Part shown: piece by piece, positions 42,374 through 49,611 of the stretch
How positions within the stretch are numbered: position 1 is the stretch's first letter
How the letters are laid out: each line of letters opens with the position of its first letter
From: DATAVB01 sp040414495
GTDB taxonomy: Bacteria > Actinomycetota > Actinomycetes > Mycobacteriales > QHCD01
NCBI GenBank assembly: GCA_040414495.1
Contig: JBEDUI010000150.1
Span: forward strand, 1 to 55,487
DNA length: 55,487 nucleotides
Reading direction: 5' to 3'
Notes under the pieces: generated by a model
What the model was told of the DNA's origin: nothing
Databases searched by the model: none
The model's input: only the letters and a program-made list of their open reading frames with translations
Made by a program: the position numbers and the translations under genes

Positions 42374-44487
42374 CAGACCCGGGTCCGTGGGCGTACCGAA
42401 TTCGCCAGGTCGATGAACGAGCCGAAATCCGCCTCGCTGCGGGCCTGCCGGCCAAGCAGCCGATAGGAATTCTCCAGCAGCCGGCGCAATTCGTTCTCAG
42501 TGGGTTCCTCGCCCAGCACCGCACCACCTTCCACCGGGCCGTTCCGTTTCCACGGCGCCACCAGCCAGTCCAACGCGGATTCGCGCACCGCGGTGATCAG
42601 CCGTTCCCACGACTCCTCGTGCTCGTCCTCACCCTCCACATAGGACGCATTGAGCCGCGCCACGGCGTTGGACAGGTCGAGCGCCGTAGGGAGTCCGGTG
42701 TCATCGTCGGAGAGCCGGCCGGCCCGGATCCGGATCGCACCGATTGTGGCGGCATCGAAATGCCGTGACACATCGGGAATCTCGTCCAGGATGTCGACCG
42801 CTTGGTTGCGATTTCCTTTGGCCAGCGTGATCCGGACCAGCCCGAACGCCGCGCTCGCCTGCATTCGGTCGCGTTTCCACACGGCGTCGTAAAGCTGTTT
42901 GGCCCGGGCCAGCGCACCCAACTGTTCGGCACACAACGCCAACGCCAGTTTCGGGGCCACCTCGCCGGGAATTTCCTCGTACACCCGTTGGAAATGCGAC
43001 TGGGCGACGGCATTTTTGCCGGCCGCCAACGCGACCAGGCCGCGGTACCAGCTGATCCGCCAGTCGTAGTCGGCCAACTCGGCCAGCAATTTCACCGCGG
43101 CGTCGACCCGTTCGCCGGCCGGTTTGAGCCGACGCAGTTCGAGATAGGCGCGGCAGCGGCGGAATTCGACCTCAACCGAGGCCGGAAATGATTCGAGCCG
43201 ACGCAGCAGCCGCACTGCATCCGGCGCGTGCACGCTGGTCAGGGCCGCCGTGGCCGGATCGTGCGGATCCTCCTGCGGTGTCGGCAAACCCAGCACCATC
43301 TCGTACGGCCCGGGCCGGCCGTCGGTCAGTCGGGTGGAGGCGTACCTCCCCTGACGCCGACCGATCCACTGCTCCAACGGCGGACACTGGCCCAGACCGG
43401 AGTCGGCCAACATCGGGCTCTCGGCGAATACGCCCGATCGCGGGGGTCGACTCTGTCCGTCCTTAAGGGACAGTAGTTCGTCGAGTACGCCCTGGAGCTG
43501 GCCCTGCATTTCCCGGGCATTCGCGAATCGGTTGTCAAAGTCCTCTGTGGACCTCTCCAGGACCCGGCGGAACGACTCGACAGCGAACGCCACCTCGCCA
43601 TCGGTGCTGTCCACGACCTTCTCGAACAGCTGGTTCAACGTGACGCCCAGCGCGTAAACATCCGATCGTACGGTGAGCCCGTGCTTGTCCCGTTCGGCTT
43701 TCGACACCTGGTACGGCACGGTGCCGATGATGGTGCCGGTCAAGGCCCCGATCCGGCGGACCCCGCCCAGGTCGATCACCTTGACCCCGCGATTGCCGTG
43801 GATAACGTTGGCCGGTTTCATATCGCAATAAATCAGGCGTTCGTCGTGCAGGTAAATGAGCGCTTTGAGAATCTCCAGTCCGTAGGCGATGACGTTCTCG
43901 ACCAACAGGCCCCGTCCACGCACCGGGCTGTCCTCTTTGAGCAGCGCGCTCAACGGCCAGCCGTGGACGTAATCCATGACGGTATAGCTGGTCAACTCGC
44001 CGGTCTCGCGGTCCGGATGCGTGACGACATTGAAGATACGGACGATATTGCTGTGCTCAATGGCGATGAGGAATTGGTTCTCGCTCACCGCCACCTCGGC
44101 CGCCTGTTCGTCCTTGCTGTTTACCAGGCCTTTGAGCGCCACCTCCCGGTCACCGAGATTGCGATCCTGCGCCTTGTAAACCCAGCCCAACCCGCCGCGC
44201 GCCAGACAGTAACTGACCTCGTACTGCCGGGCGACCAGGTCGCCGCGCCGCAGTTTGATCGAGTACGAGAACGGCTTGCCGCAACTGGGACAGAAACCGT
44301 CGGCCCGCCCGGGCTGGCCGTCCAACGACCGCCCGACCGGACCGCCGCAATTTCCACAGACCCGACGCGATTCGGGTACGTACGGGTTGGCGATCTTGCG
44401 GTCGGCCGGGCGCAGCCGCGGTAGCAGACTCAACTCGACGTCCGGCGCGGTGCCGTGAACGGTTGGATAGGGCGCGCTGTCAGTCAT
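42373..44487 (-). CDS. pknG: PknG-type Ser/Thr protein kinase (zinc ribbon, kinase, TPR)
   Basis: 704 residues from ATG 44487, overlapping the protease gene by eight bases. An N-terminal rubredoxin-like ribbon has CGNCGGPVG and FCPSCGKPF. The kinase domain shows the glycine loop LARGGLGWVYKAQDR, the lysine in EVALKGLV, the catalytic loop LIYCDMKPANVIHG, in which HRD is replaced by YCD, and DLGGVRR in place of DFG. These are PknG hallmarks. The C-terminal 280 residues are TPR helices (LALALCAEQLGALARAKQLY). In mycobacteria PknG controls glutamate metabolism through GarA. The presence of the sensor and binding protein supports a similar input here, but the vWA and trypsin partners are not part of the mycobacterial locus, so strict orthology is uncertain. 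Confidence 0.9.
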   Translation of the reverse strand: MTDSAPYPTVHGTAPDVELSLLPRLRPADRKIANPYVPESRRVCGNCGGPVGRSLDGQPGRADGFCPSCGKPFSYSIKLRRGDLVARQYEVSYCLARGGLGWVYKAQDRNLGDREVALKGLVNSKDEQAAEVAVSENQFLIAIEHSNIVRIFNVVTHPDRETGELTSYTVMDYVHGWPLSALLKEDSPVRGRGLLVENVIAYGLEILKALIYLHDERLIYCDMKPANVIHGNRGVKVIDLGGVRRIGALTGTIIGTVPYQVSKAERDKHGLTVRSDVYALGVTLNQLFEKVVDSTDGEVAFAVESFRRVLERSTEDFDNRFANAREMQGQLQGVLDELLSLKDGQSRPPRSGVFAESPMLADSGLGQCPPLEQWIGRRQGRYASTRLTDGRPGPYEMVLGLPTPQEDPHDPATAALTSVHAPDAVRLLRRLESFPASVEVEFRRCRAYLELRRLKPAGERVDAAVKLLAELADYDWRISWYRGLVALAAGKNAVAQSHFQRVYEEIPGEVAPKLALALCAEQLGALARAKQLYDAVWKRDRMQASAAFGLVRITLAKGNRNQAVDILDEIPDVSRHFDAATIGAIRIRAGRLSDDDTGLPTALDLSNAVARLNASYVEGEDEHEESWERLITAVRESALDWLVAPWKRNGPVEGGAVLGEEPTENELRRLLENSYRLLGRQARSEADFGSFIDLANSVRPRTRV

Positions 44488-46285
44488 GCAACCCGCCTCC
44501 GAGTCGCGCCCGGACCTGCGCTCCGAACCGGTCAACGGTCGCCGCTGCCTCGGTCAGGTTGCACCGCCCTTTCCACAGCTGCGTCCGCGCCGCCCGGTAG
44601 GCCTCGATCAACGCCGGATCGCCGGCCACACCCAGATCGGTGGCCCGCTGCCAATGCAGCTCCAACAGCGCGCGCACCTCATCCCGTTCGGCCAGCATCC
44701 GGTCCAGCTGATCGCTCAGCGCCTCCGCGTCCTGTACCGCCTGCGCCACCGCGTCTTCGCAGTCGCCGAGCTTGGCCGAGACCCAGTCCAACTCACCCGC
44801 GGCGTGCTGTCCGACCAGATGCGCCACCGCCTCGGCCAGCAGGTCGGCCGATTGCGGCGCCGGCGGTACGTCGGTGAGCCGGCGGTCCGTTTCGGCGCGG
44901 TGTTCGGCATTACTGGCTTCCAATACGGTCAATTCCCGCACCTGCTCATCGAGGCGGCTCAGCCGGGCGCGCACCTCGCTGTCGAGTACCGAACGCAGGC
45001 TGCTCACGCCGGGTGAGTCCTCGCGGCGAAATCCGAGTACGAGCCGGATGCCGAGGTCGGCCGCCCGACGGGCCAGCGGCTGCAATACGTCGGCGACCAG
45101 CGAATCAGGTTCGGCCGAATCGTCGATGGCGTCCACCACGAGCGTCCGGGCGCGTTGCCACAACGCCCGCGGCCGGCCGGCCAAAGCCCGTACACCGTCG
45201 GCAATTGCGTGCCGGCCCTCGTCGTCGGACCGCCCGTGTCGTCCCAGGTTGCCCAGCCGCTCGGTGATCCGCCGTTTCACTTCTTCGGCGGTTTTTCCCG
45301 AGGCGTCCACGGCCAGGTCGATGCTGCCCTGTCGGGGCACCGCGTCATGCGGGATCGCCGCGAATATCCGGTCGTTCTGCCGGGGCCGTTCCCGATCGGC
45401 GAGGGCGACCGCGAGCCGCAGCCCAGCAGCCTTGTCCGAGCTGGATTCGCCGGTGATCACCAGCCGCACCTCGCTCGTCCCACGACCGGCGAGCCAGGCC
45501 GCGAACTCCCGCGCGAACGGCAGGCTGCGCGGACTGGAATCGGCCTGCTGCACGAAGCTCTCGTCAACCGACGGGTCCCCCGGTACCCAGTCCCGCAGCT
45601 GCGGCAGATAGCCGATCATGGCGTCGACCGGCATCATCCAGGACGTCAGCGAGTCCTGCTCGCCGGGCCGGCGGCCGAGCACCATTCCGATGATGTTGCC
45701 GTTCTCGAAGTCGATGACTCCCGCGCCGCTGAACCCGGGGCTGATCGCGACTCCCTGGTTGCGTCGGAGCTGCACCAATTCGCCGCCCTGCCCGCCATCG
45801 CCGACCACCACGGCATGGGCCCACAGGCCGGTGCCCGTGTCCTCGGGATAGCCAAAGACGCGTACCTCTTGTTGGAGCAGCACCGGCAATCGCTCCAATG
45901 GCGCGCCGATCGCGTCGGCCAACGGCTTCTGCAGCGCCAGCACGGCGATATCGCCGCGCTCGTCGTCGGTCACCGGAACCCAGAGGCCCTCGGCCACCCG
46001 GGCTTCGGCGCCCGGGCAGCCCGGCACCATCACCAGCTCCACGACAAACGCTTGCGTGGGCGGCTCCTGCGCCCGACCGGCCAGAACGTGGGCGCAGGTC
46101 AGAACGTGCTCGTTGTCGAGCATCGTGCCAGCACCGAGGATCTTGCCGGTCTGAGTCGAGATGCGGGCTCGCCAATATCGCTGCGCCTGGTCAATGCCGA
46201 CATTGCCCACGTCGAGACGATACGCGTAGTACGGGGTCTGTGGGGCAAATTCGACACTGCTGTCCGCGATCCGCCCCATTGGCAT
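44480..46285 (-). CDS. Trypsin-like protease with degenerate NTPase-like and coiled-coil regions
   Basis: 601 residues. Residues 40-240 are a trypsin-like domain with His in HVLTCAHVLAG, Asp in ERGDIAVLAL and Ser in SPGFSGAGVID, so the triad is complete. Residues about 260-430 resemble a STAND-type NTPase whose Walker A is degenerate (VITGESSSDKAAGLRLAVA) while a Walker B-like strand remains (TLVVDAIDDSAEP). The rest is helical, rich in coiled coil (LDRMLAERDEVRALLELHWQ). No signal peptide is seen, so it should act in the cytoplasm. It is the first gene of the operon. The substrate is unknown; Trypco1, the kinase or a cell target are candidates. No clear ribosome site precedes ATG 46285. Confidence 0.85.
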   Translation of the reverse strand: MPMGRIADSSVEFAPQTPYYAYRLDVGNVGIDQAQRYWRARISTQTGKILGAGTMLDNEHVLTCAHVLAGRAQEPPTQAFVVELVMVPGCPGAEARVAEGLWVPVTDDERGDIAVLALQKPLADAIGAPLERLPVLLQQEVRVFGYPEDTGTGLWAHAVVVGDGGQGGELVQLRRNQGVAISPGFSGAGVIDFENGNIIGMVLGRRPGEQDSLTSWMMPVDAMIGYLPQLRDWVPGDPSVDESFVQQADSSPRSLPFAREFAAWLAGRGTSEVRLVITGESSSDKAAGLRLAVALADRERPRQNDRIFAAIPHDAVPRQGSIDLAVDASGKTAEEVKRRITERLGNLGRHGRSDDEGRHAIADGVRALAGRPRALWQRARTLVVDAIDDSAEPDSLVADVLQPLARRAADLGIRLVLGFRREDSPGVSSLRSVLDSEVRARLSRLDEQVRELTVLEASNAEHRAETDRRLTDVPPAPQSADLLAEAVAHLVGQHAAGELDWVSAKLGDCEDAVAQAVQDAEALSDQLDRMLAERDEVRALLELHWQRATDLGVAGDPALIEAYRAARTQLWKGRCNLTEAAATVDRFGAQVRARLGGGLHD

Positions 46286-46799
46286 CGGGACCGGTCGCGT
46301 GAATGCCTGGCGTCTTCCGGAACTCGAGCAATGGTTCCGGTAAATTCAGGGCCGGAATCGGCCGAATTGCTTCCGCCAGGCATTCTCCGCCTTTGCCGCG
46401 TCCGCAACCGCTGTGCGCCGGGAGACTGCGATGGATTGGCGATGCGTGCCCGATCGACACCGCGGAATGCCGGCGACCAGGCGCGGCAATTTCCGTAGCG
46501 ATATTCGTCCAGCGCTCCCCGGACTTCGGTGACCACATGCGATTTTTATCGCCGCTGAAATGATCGAGTTAGTCTCCGGAATCTGCGGTGCGACAACCAC
46601 TTCAGCACGCCGACGCATTCCGTGATCGCTGCGGTCAAGTTGTAGGTGCGAATTGGACCTCTATCCGATGTAGAGATATCGCATCGCATGCCGGGTCGGC
46701 TACTCATGCGATTGCATGTCAGCGGAAGGTCCATCGTTGATAGCTGCCCATGGCATATCGGACACTCCAGAGAGCGGATATTTGACATTTGCTTCGCGG
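46286..46799. other. Promoter region of the kinase/protease operon, no gene recognised
   Basis: About 510 bp before the trypsin-like gene. No reading frame here has a family match or ribosome site. It must hold the main promoter of the six-gene operon and possibly regulatory sites. A few short AT-rich patches occur near 46640-46800. Confidence 0.45.
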
Positions 46800-46970
46800 T
46801 CATGCCCAGCGCACGGCGGCGCCAGGTGGGACGTCGCCGAGTCGATGAAAGTGGTCAAGGCAGTAGACGCGCACGCCGAACTGCGGATGCGTCACTTCAA
46901 CTGCGGCGGGCTGGTCGCACCGGCGGCACGCCTGAGTCGAGACCGGGGGTCTCCCTCGCCACGGCATCAT
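46800..46970 (-). CDS. Small zinc-ribbon-like protein
   Basis: A possible 56-residue protein from ATG 46970 or 46967. The stretch CRRCDQPAAVEVTHPQFGVR, then VYCLDHFHRLGDVPP, has a CxxC pair and a C-x-x-H-x-H set that could bind zinc. Codon bias is consistent with coding. It is divergent from the XRE regulator gene and lies upstream of the protease operon on the same strand. No family name can be given, and an artefact is possible because the ribosome site is weak. Confidence 0.45.
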   Translation of the reverse strand: MMPWRGRPPVSTQACRRCDQPAAVEVTHPQFGVRVYCLDHFHRLGDVPPGAAVRWA

Positions 46971-47080
46971 TGGTGCGCTCGCAACGATTTGTCCAATCCT
47001 CGACGCGCCATCATCAGTTACACCCTCCGTAGCCAGTCCCTTGCGGATGGTCCTTACGTTGGTGCGCCGTGCGAGGATGG

Positions 47081-47104
47081 AGGGACAACGAAGGGACAAT
47101 TGTC
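47081..47104. promoter_or_regulatory. AGGGACAA direct repeat with GACAATTGTC palindrome
   Basis: AGGGACAA occurs at 47081-47088 and 47092-47099 (11-bp period), and GACAATTGTC at 47095-47104 is a perfect 10-bp palindrome. The site lies 17 bp upstream of the XRE gene start, a likely autoregulatory place. Confidence 0.4.
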
Positions 47105-47120
47105 GGCCGGAGGAGGACCG

Positions 47121-48311
47121 GTGCAGATCGCGGATCTTCACGGCGTAGGCCTGCGGCTGCGGTATCTGCGCAAGTTGCGCGGAATGACTCAGGACCACCT
47201 GGCCGCCCGGGCACATTTCTCAACGTCGCTGGTGAAAAAGGTCGAGCAGGGGTCGGTGCCTCCGTCGGCGGCCTTCGTCGCCGGTGCCGCCCGTGCGCTC
47301 GGGATCAGCGTGCCGTACCTGTACGGGTCCAGCGAGCAGGGATTGCTCGACGAGCCGGCCGCCGACCGAGACTTGATGAGCGCACTGCGGATCGCGCTGG
47401 ATTCGTACGACGACCCACAACCCGAGTCTGAGCCAATGAACCTGCCGACCATCACGGCCAGGCTCGATGCCGCCGGCCTGGACCTGGACCACCAGCGATA
47501 TGAGCTGGCGGCCCGGGATCTGCCGGAGCTGCTGCACCAGCTCTATCTGCTCGCCGACGGCACCGGCCGTGCGGTGGAGGAAGCCCGCTGCGCGCTCCAT
47601 GACGCGTACCGCATCGCCGCTTCGGTCGCGGGCAAATACCGGCAGTCCGATCTCGCGGCGGTCGCCTCCGACCGGCACATACAGCTCGCGCCTCTGACCG
47701 GAGACCCGCTGCGGATCGCTGTCTCGGGATATCACCGGGCCGCGCATCACGTCAGCCGGGGCGACTACGCAGCGGGCCAACGCATCCTCGACCGGGCCAG
47801 GCAATTCGTCGACAACACACCCGCCGGACGGGCCATGACAATTCAGTTGGATTTACGTGCGGGTGTGCTCAACGCCCGAGCCGGCAACTCACCGACCGCC
47901 GATGAATACATAGCGGACGCCCGGGAATTGTCCAACCGCTATGACCCACCGGCCCGGCCGTATTTCAATATCGACGCCTCCCGCACCAACATCGATGTGC
48001 ACTGGTGTGCCGCACCGGTAGAAAACTACAACTCCGCTGAGTCCGTTCGCCGCGGCGACCGGGTCACCATCGCCGACCCCGACCGTCCTGAACGCGTTGC
48101 CCACCACCACATCGACCAAGCCCGCGCCTGGATGCTCGAGGGCGCGCGTGATCTAGCCTTGAACAATCTCAACGCCGCCCGTCAGAGCGCGCCACGCAGC
48201 ACCCGGCAACATCCAGCCGTCCGGGAAACGGTCCTCGCATTGGCTGAACACGACCGGCGCGCAACCGGCAGCCTCGCCAGCTTCGCACGATGGGCCGACA
48301 TCACCATTTAA
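47121..48311 (+). CDS. XRE-family regulator with TPR-like C-terminal region
   Basis: 396 residues from GTG 47121 (GGAGGAGG upstream). The HTH is LRLRYLRKLRGMTQDHLAAR, then ARAHFSTSLVKKVEQGSV, followed by PPSAAFVAGAARALGISVPY. The long helical C-terminus (LPELLHQLYLLADGTGRAVE, AGQRILDRARQFVDNTPAGR) resembles actinobacterial XRE/TPR regulators that sense a peptide or partner protein. A start further upstream is unlikely because the extra residues look random and the ribosome site is strong here. It is divergent from the small zinc-ribbon gene and the protease operon behind it. Confidence 0.9.
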   Translation: MQIADLHGVGLRLRYLRKLRGMTQDHLAARAHFSTSLVKKVEQGSVPPSAAFVAGAARALGISVPYLYGSSEQGLLDEPAADRDLMSALRIALDSYDDPQPESEPMNLPTITARLDAAGLDLDHQRYELAARDLPELLHQLYLLADGTGRAVEEARCALHDAYRIAASVAGKYRQSDLAAVASDRHIQLAPLTGDPLRIAVSGYHRAAHHVSRGDYAAGQRILDRARQFVDNTPAGRAMTIQLDLRAGVLNARAGNSPTADEYIADARELSNRYDPPARPYFNIDASRTNIDVHWCAAPVENYNSAESVRRGDRVTIADPDRPERVAHHHIDQARAWMLEGARDLALNNLNAARQSAPRSTRQHPAVRETVLALAEHDRRATGSLASFARWADITI

Positions 48312-48425
48312 TCCGCGGATCCCGCTATTACTGGCTTTCGACGAACGCGAGCGAATCTAAATAGTGTCGGGCGCCGATACTAGCCGGTTAGCCCGGCGAC
48401 TTCCCGGGCCGAAGCATCGGACCAT

Positions 48426-48474
48426 GATCGTGATGGATTACGTCAATGATTGCGTAACGAAATCCATCACGATC
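48426..48474. repeat. Long palindrome 1 (14-bp perfect arms)
   Basis: GATCGTGATGGATT (48426-48439) pairs with AATCCATCACGATC (48461-48474). A short inner stem TTACG/CGTAA can form in the loop. Its arm sequence is related to the next palindrome. Confidence 0.85.
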
Positions 48475-48538
48475 ACGAAACTGGGCGAGTTGCGCGCCAC
48501 AAACTCCCAGAACTAGCCAGCAGCTGAGGCACGACCAC

Positions 48539-48588
48539 GATCGTGAGTAGATTTGGTACCGATTCCGGGACCAAATCCACTCACGATC
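48539..48588. repeat. Long palindrome 2 (19-bp arms, one mismatch)
   Basis: The left arm 48539-48557 begins GATCGTGAGTAGATTTGGT and pairs with the right arm 48570-48588, with one mismatch. The GATCGTGA start is shared with palindrome 1. Both lie in the 351-bp space between two convergent genes, which otherwise holds only the terminator-like stem at 48632. Confidence 0.85.
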
Positions 48589-48631
48589 ATGAACCAAGGC
48601 GTACGCACCGACGGGCTGCTGCACCCGCTAA

Positions 48632-48663
48632 AACCCGCTAACCGCAAACGCGGTTTACGGGTT
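48632..48663. terminator. Terminator-like hairpin between convergent genes
   Basis: AACCCGCTAACCGC (48632-48645) pairs with GCGGTTTACGGGTT (48650-48663) with two mismatches around loop AAAC. It borders the stop codon of the hydrolase gene. A T-tract is weak, so factor-independent termination is uncertain. Confidence 0.5.
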
Positions 48664-49421
48664 CAGGCCGCGCCGAGATGCCGGGCCAGGAATTCATTGT
48701 CGACCCCGACCCAGCGAATAGTGCGATGATCGCCTGGGTTGGCGTGCAACGTCTTTTCCTTAGACGCAAAGGCGTCGAACAACGCGAGCCCGGATCGGCG
48801 GTCGACGTATTCGTCATCCCACGGGAGCAGAAACTGAACCGGGACGGTGATCCGTCGGGCGGCCTCGAGCTGCTCCCCGTAAACGAAAAACCCACCACCA
48901 AAGATCGCGGCGGTGATGCGGGGTTCGATCGCCGTCAACGGCACCCCGATCGCGGTGCCCAGCGATATGCCGCCGCCGTAACCGATCGGCGCTTCGGCGC
49001 CGATCTCGGGCAATGTCTGCAGCGCATCCAGTGTTGCCTGCCATTCCGGTACGGCCCGCTCGGCCAGCGAAATGCCGTAATGGACGCTCACCGACTCGAA
49101 ACGCTTTTTGTCGCCTGCCGCGACAGCCTGCCGCATGTCGGTGCGGGCCTGCTCGTCCTCCGCCGAGCGCGGGCGGTCGCCATGTCCGGGCGCGTCGATG
49201 GCGGCCACGCTGAAACCCCACGTGGTTACGGTGTCGCGGGCGCGAGCCAACTGTGCCGGCGTTTTCTTGTGCAGGCCGCCACCGTGCCCCATCAGCACCA
49301 GCGGCGCCTGAGGGGGAGCGGATTCGGACGACCAGAGCACGCCGGGAATACCGCCCACGGTGAAGTCGCCTTCGAGGACGCCGTTCGACGATGTCTGAGC
49401 TGTGAAATGCAAAGAATCCAT
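48663..49421 (-). CDS. Dienelactone hydrolase-like alpha/beta hydrolase
   Basis: 252 residues from ATG 49421. The oxyanion part is PLVLMGHGGGLHKKT, VAAIDAPGHGDRPRSAED follows, the nucleophile elbow is GYGGGISLGTAIG (serine in GISLG), the acid lies near LLPWDDEYVDRRSG and the histidine in NPGDHRTIRW. It fits small prolyl-oligopeptidase-like or dienelactone hydrolases that cleave esters or lactones. Upstream lies a 19-residue leader ORF and a 10-bp perfect hairpin stem, suggesting control at the mRNA leader. Confidence 0.87.
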   Translation of the reverse strand: MDSLHFTAQTSSNGVLEGDFTVGGIPGVLWSSESAPPQAPLVLMGHGGGLHKKTPAQLARARDTVTTWGFSVAAIDAPGHGDRPRSAEDEQARTDMRQAVAAGDKKRFESVSVHYGISLAERAVPEWQATLDALQTLPEIGAEAPIGYGGGISLGTAIGVPLTAIEPRITAAIFGGGFFVYGEQLEAARRITVPVQFLLPWDDEYVDRRSGLALFDAFASKEKTLHANPGDHRTIRWVGVDNEFLARHLGAA

Positions 49422-49455
49422 GAAGTTCGTGCCTTTCGGGAGAGCCAAAGATTGC

Positions 49456-49512
49456 GGTGCTCCCGGCGACACTTACGTCAATCGCCCGACCATGACGACG
49501 AGCGGGAGCACC
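49456..49512. promoter_or_regulatory. Leader hairpin GGTGCTCCCG / CGGGAGCACC
   Basis: Perfect 10-bp arms at 49456-49465 and 49503-49512 flank the end of the leader ORF on the minus strand, 35 bp before the hydrolase start. Translation of the leader ORF would melt one arm, so it could act in attenuation. Confidence 0.5.
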
Positions 49513-49532
49513 CACGTGCGTACGGCGTTCAT
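49473..49532 (-). CDS. Short leader ORF (19 aa) upstream of the hydrolase
   Basis: ATG 49532 is preceded by the strong ribosome site GAGGAGGTGAG at 49536-49546 and codes MNAVRTWVLPLVVMVGRLT, stopping 51 bases before the hydrolase start. The peptide is short and hydrophobic with no family. The good ribosome site and overlap with the hairpin are what suggest translation. Confidence 0.5.
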   Translation of the reverse strand: MNAVRTWVLPLVVMVGRLT

Positions 49533-49611
49533 GGGTCTCACCTCCTCGCGTGCTGTCACGGTCGCCGGCACGCTATCAGCCAGACCGGTGTCCCAGCCAA
49601 TGCACAACCGC

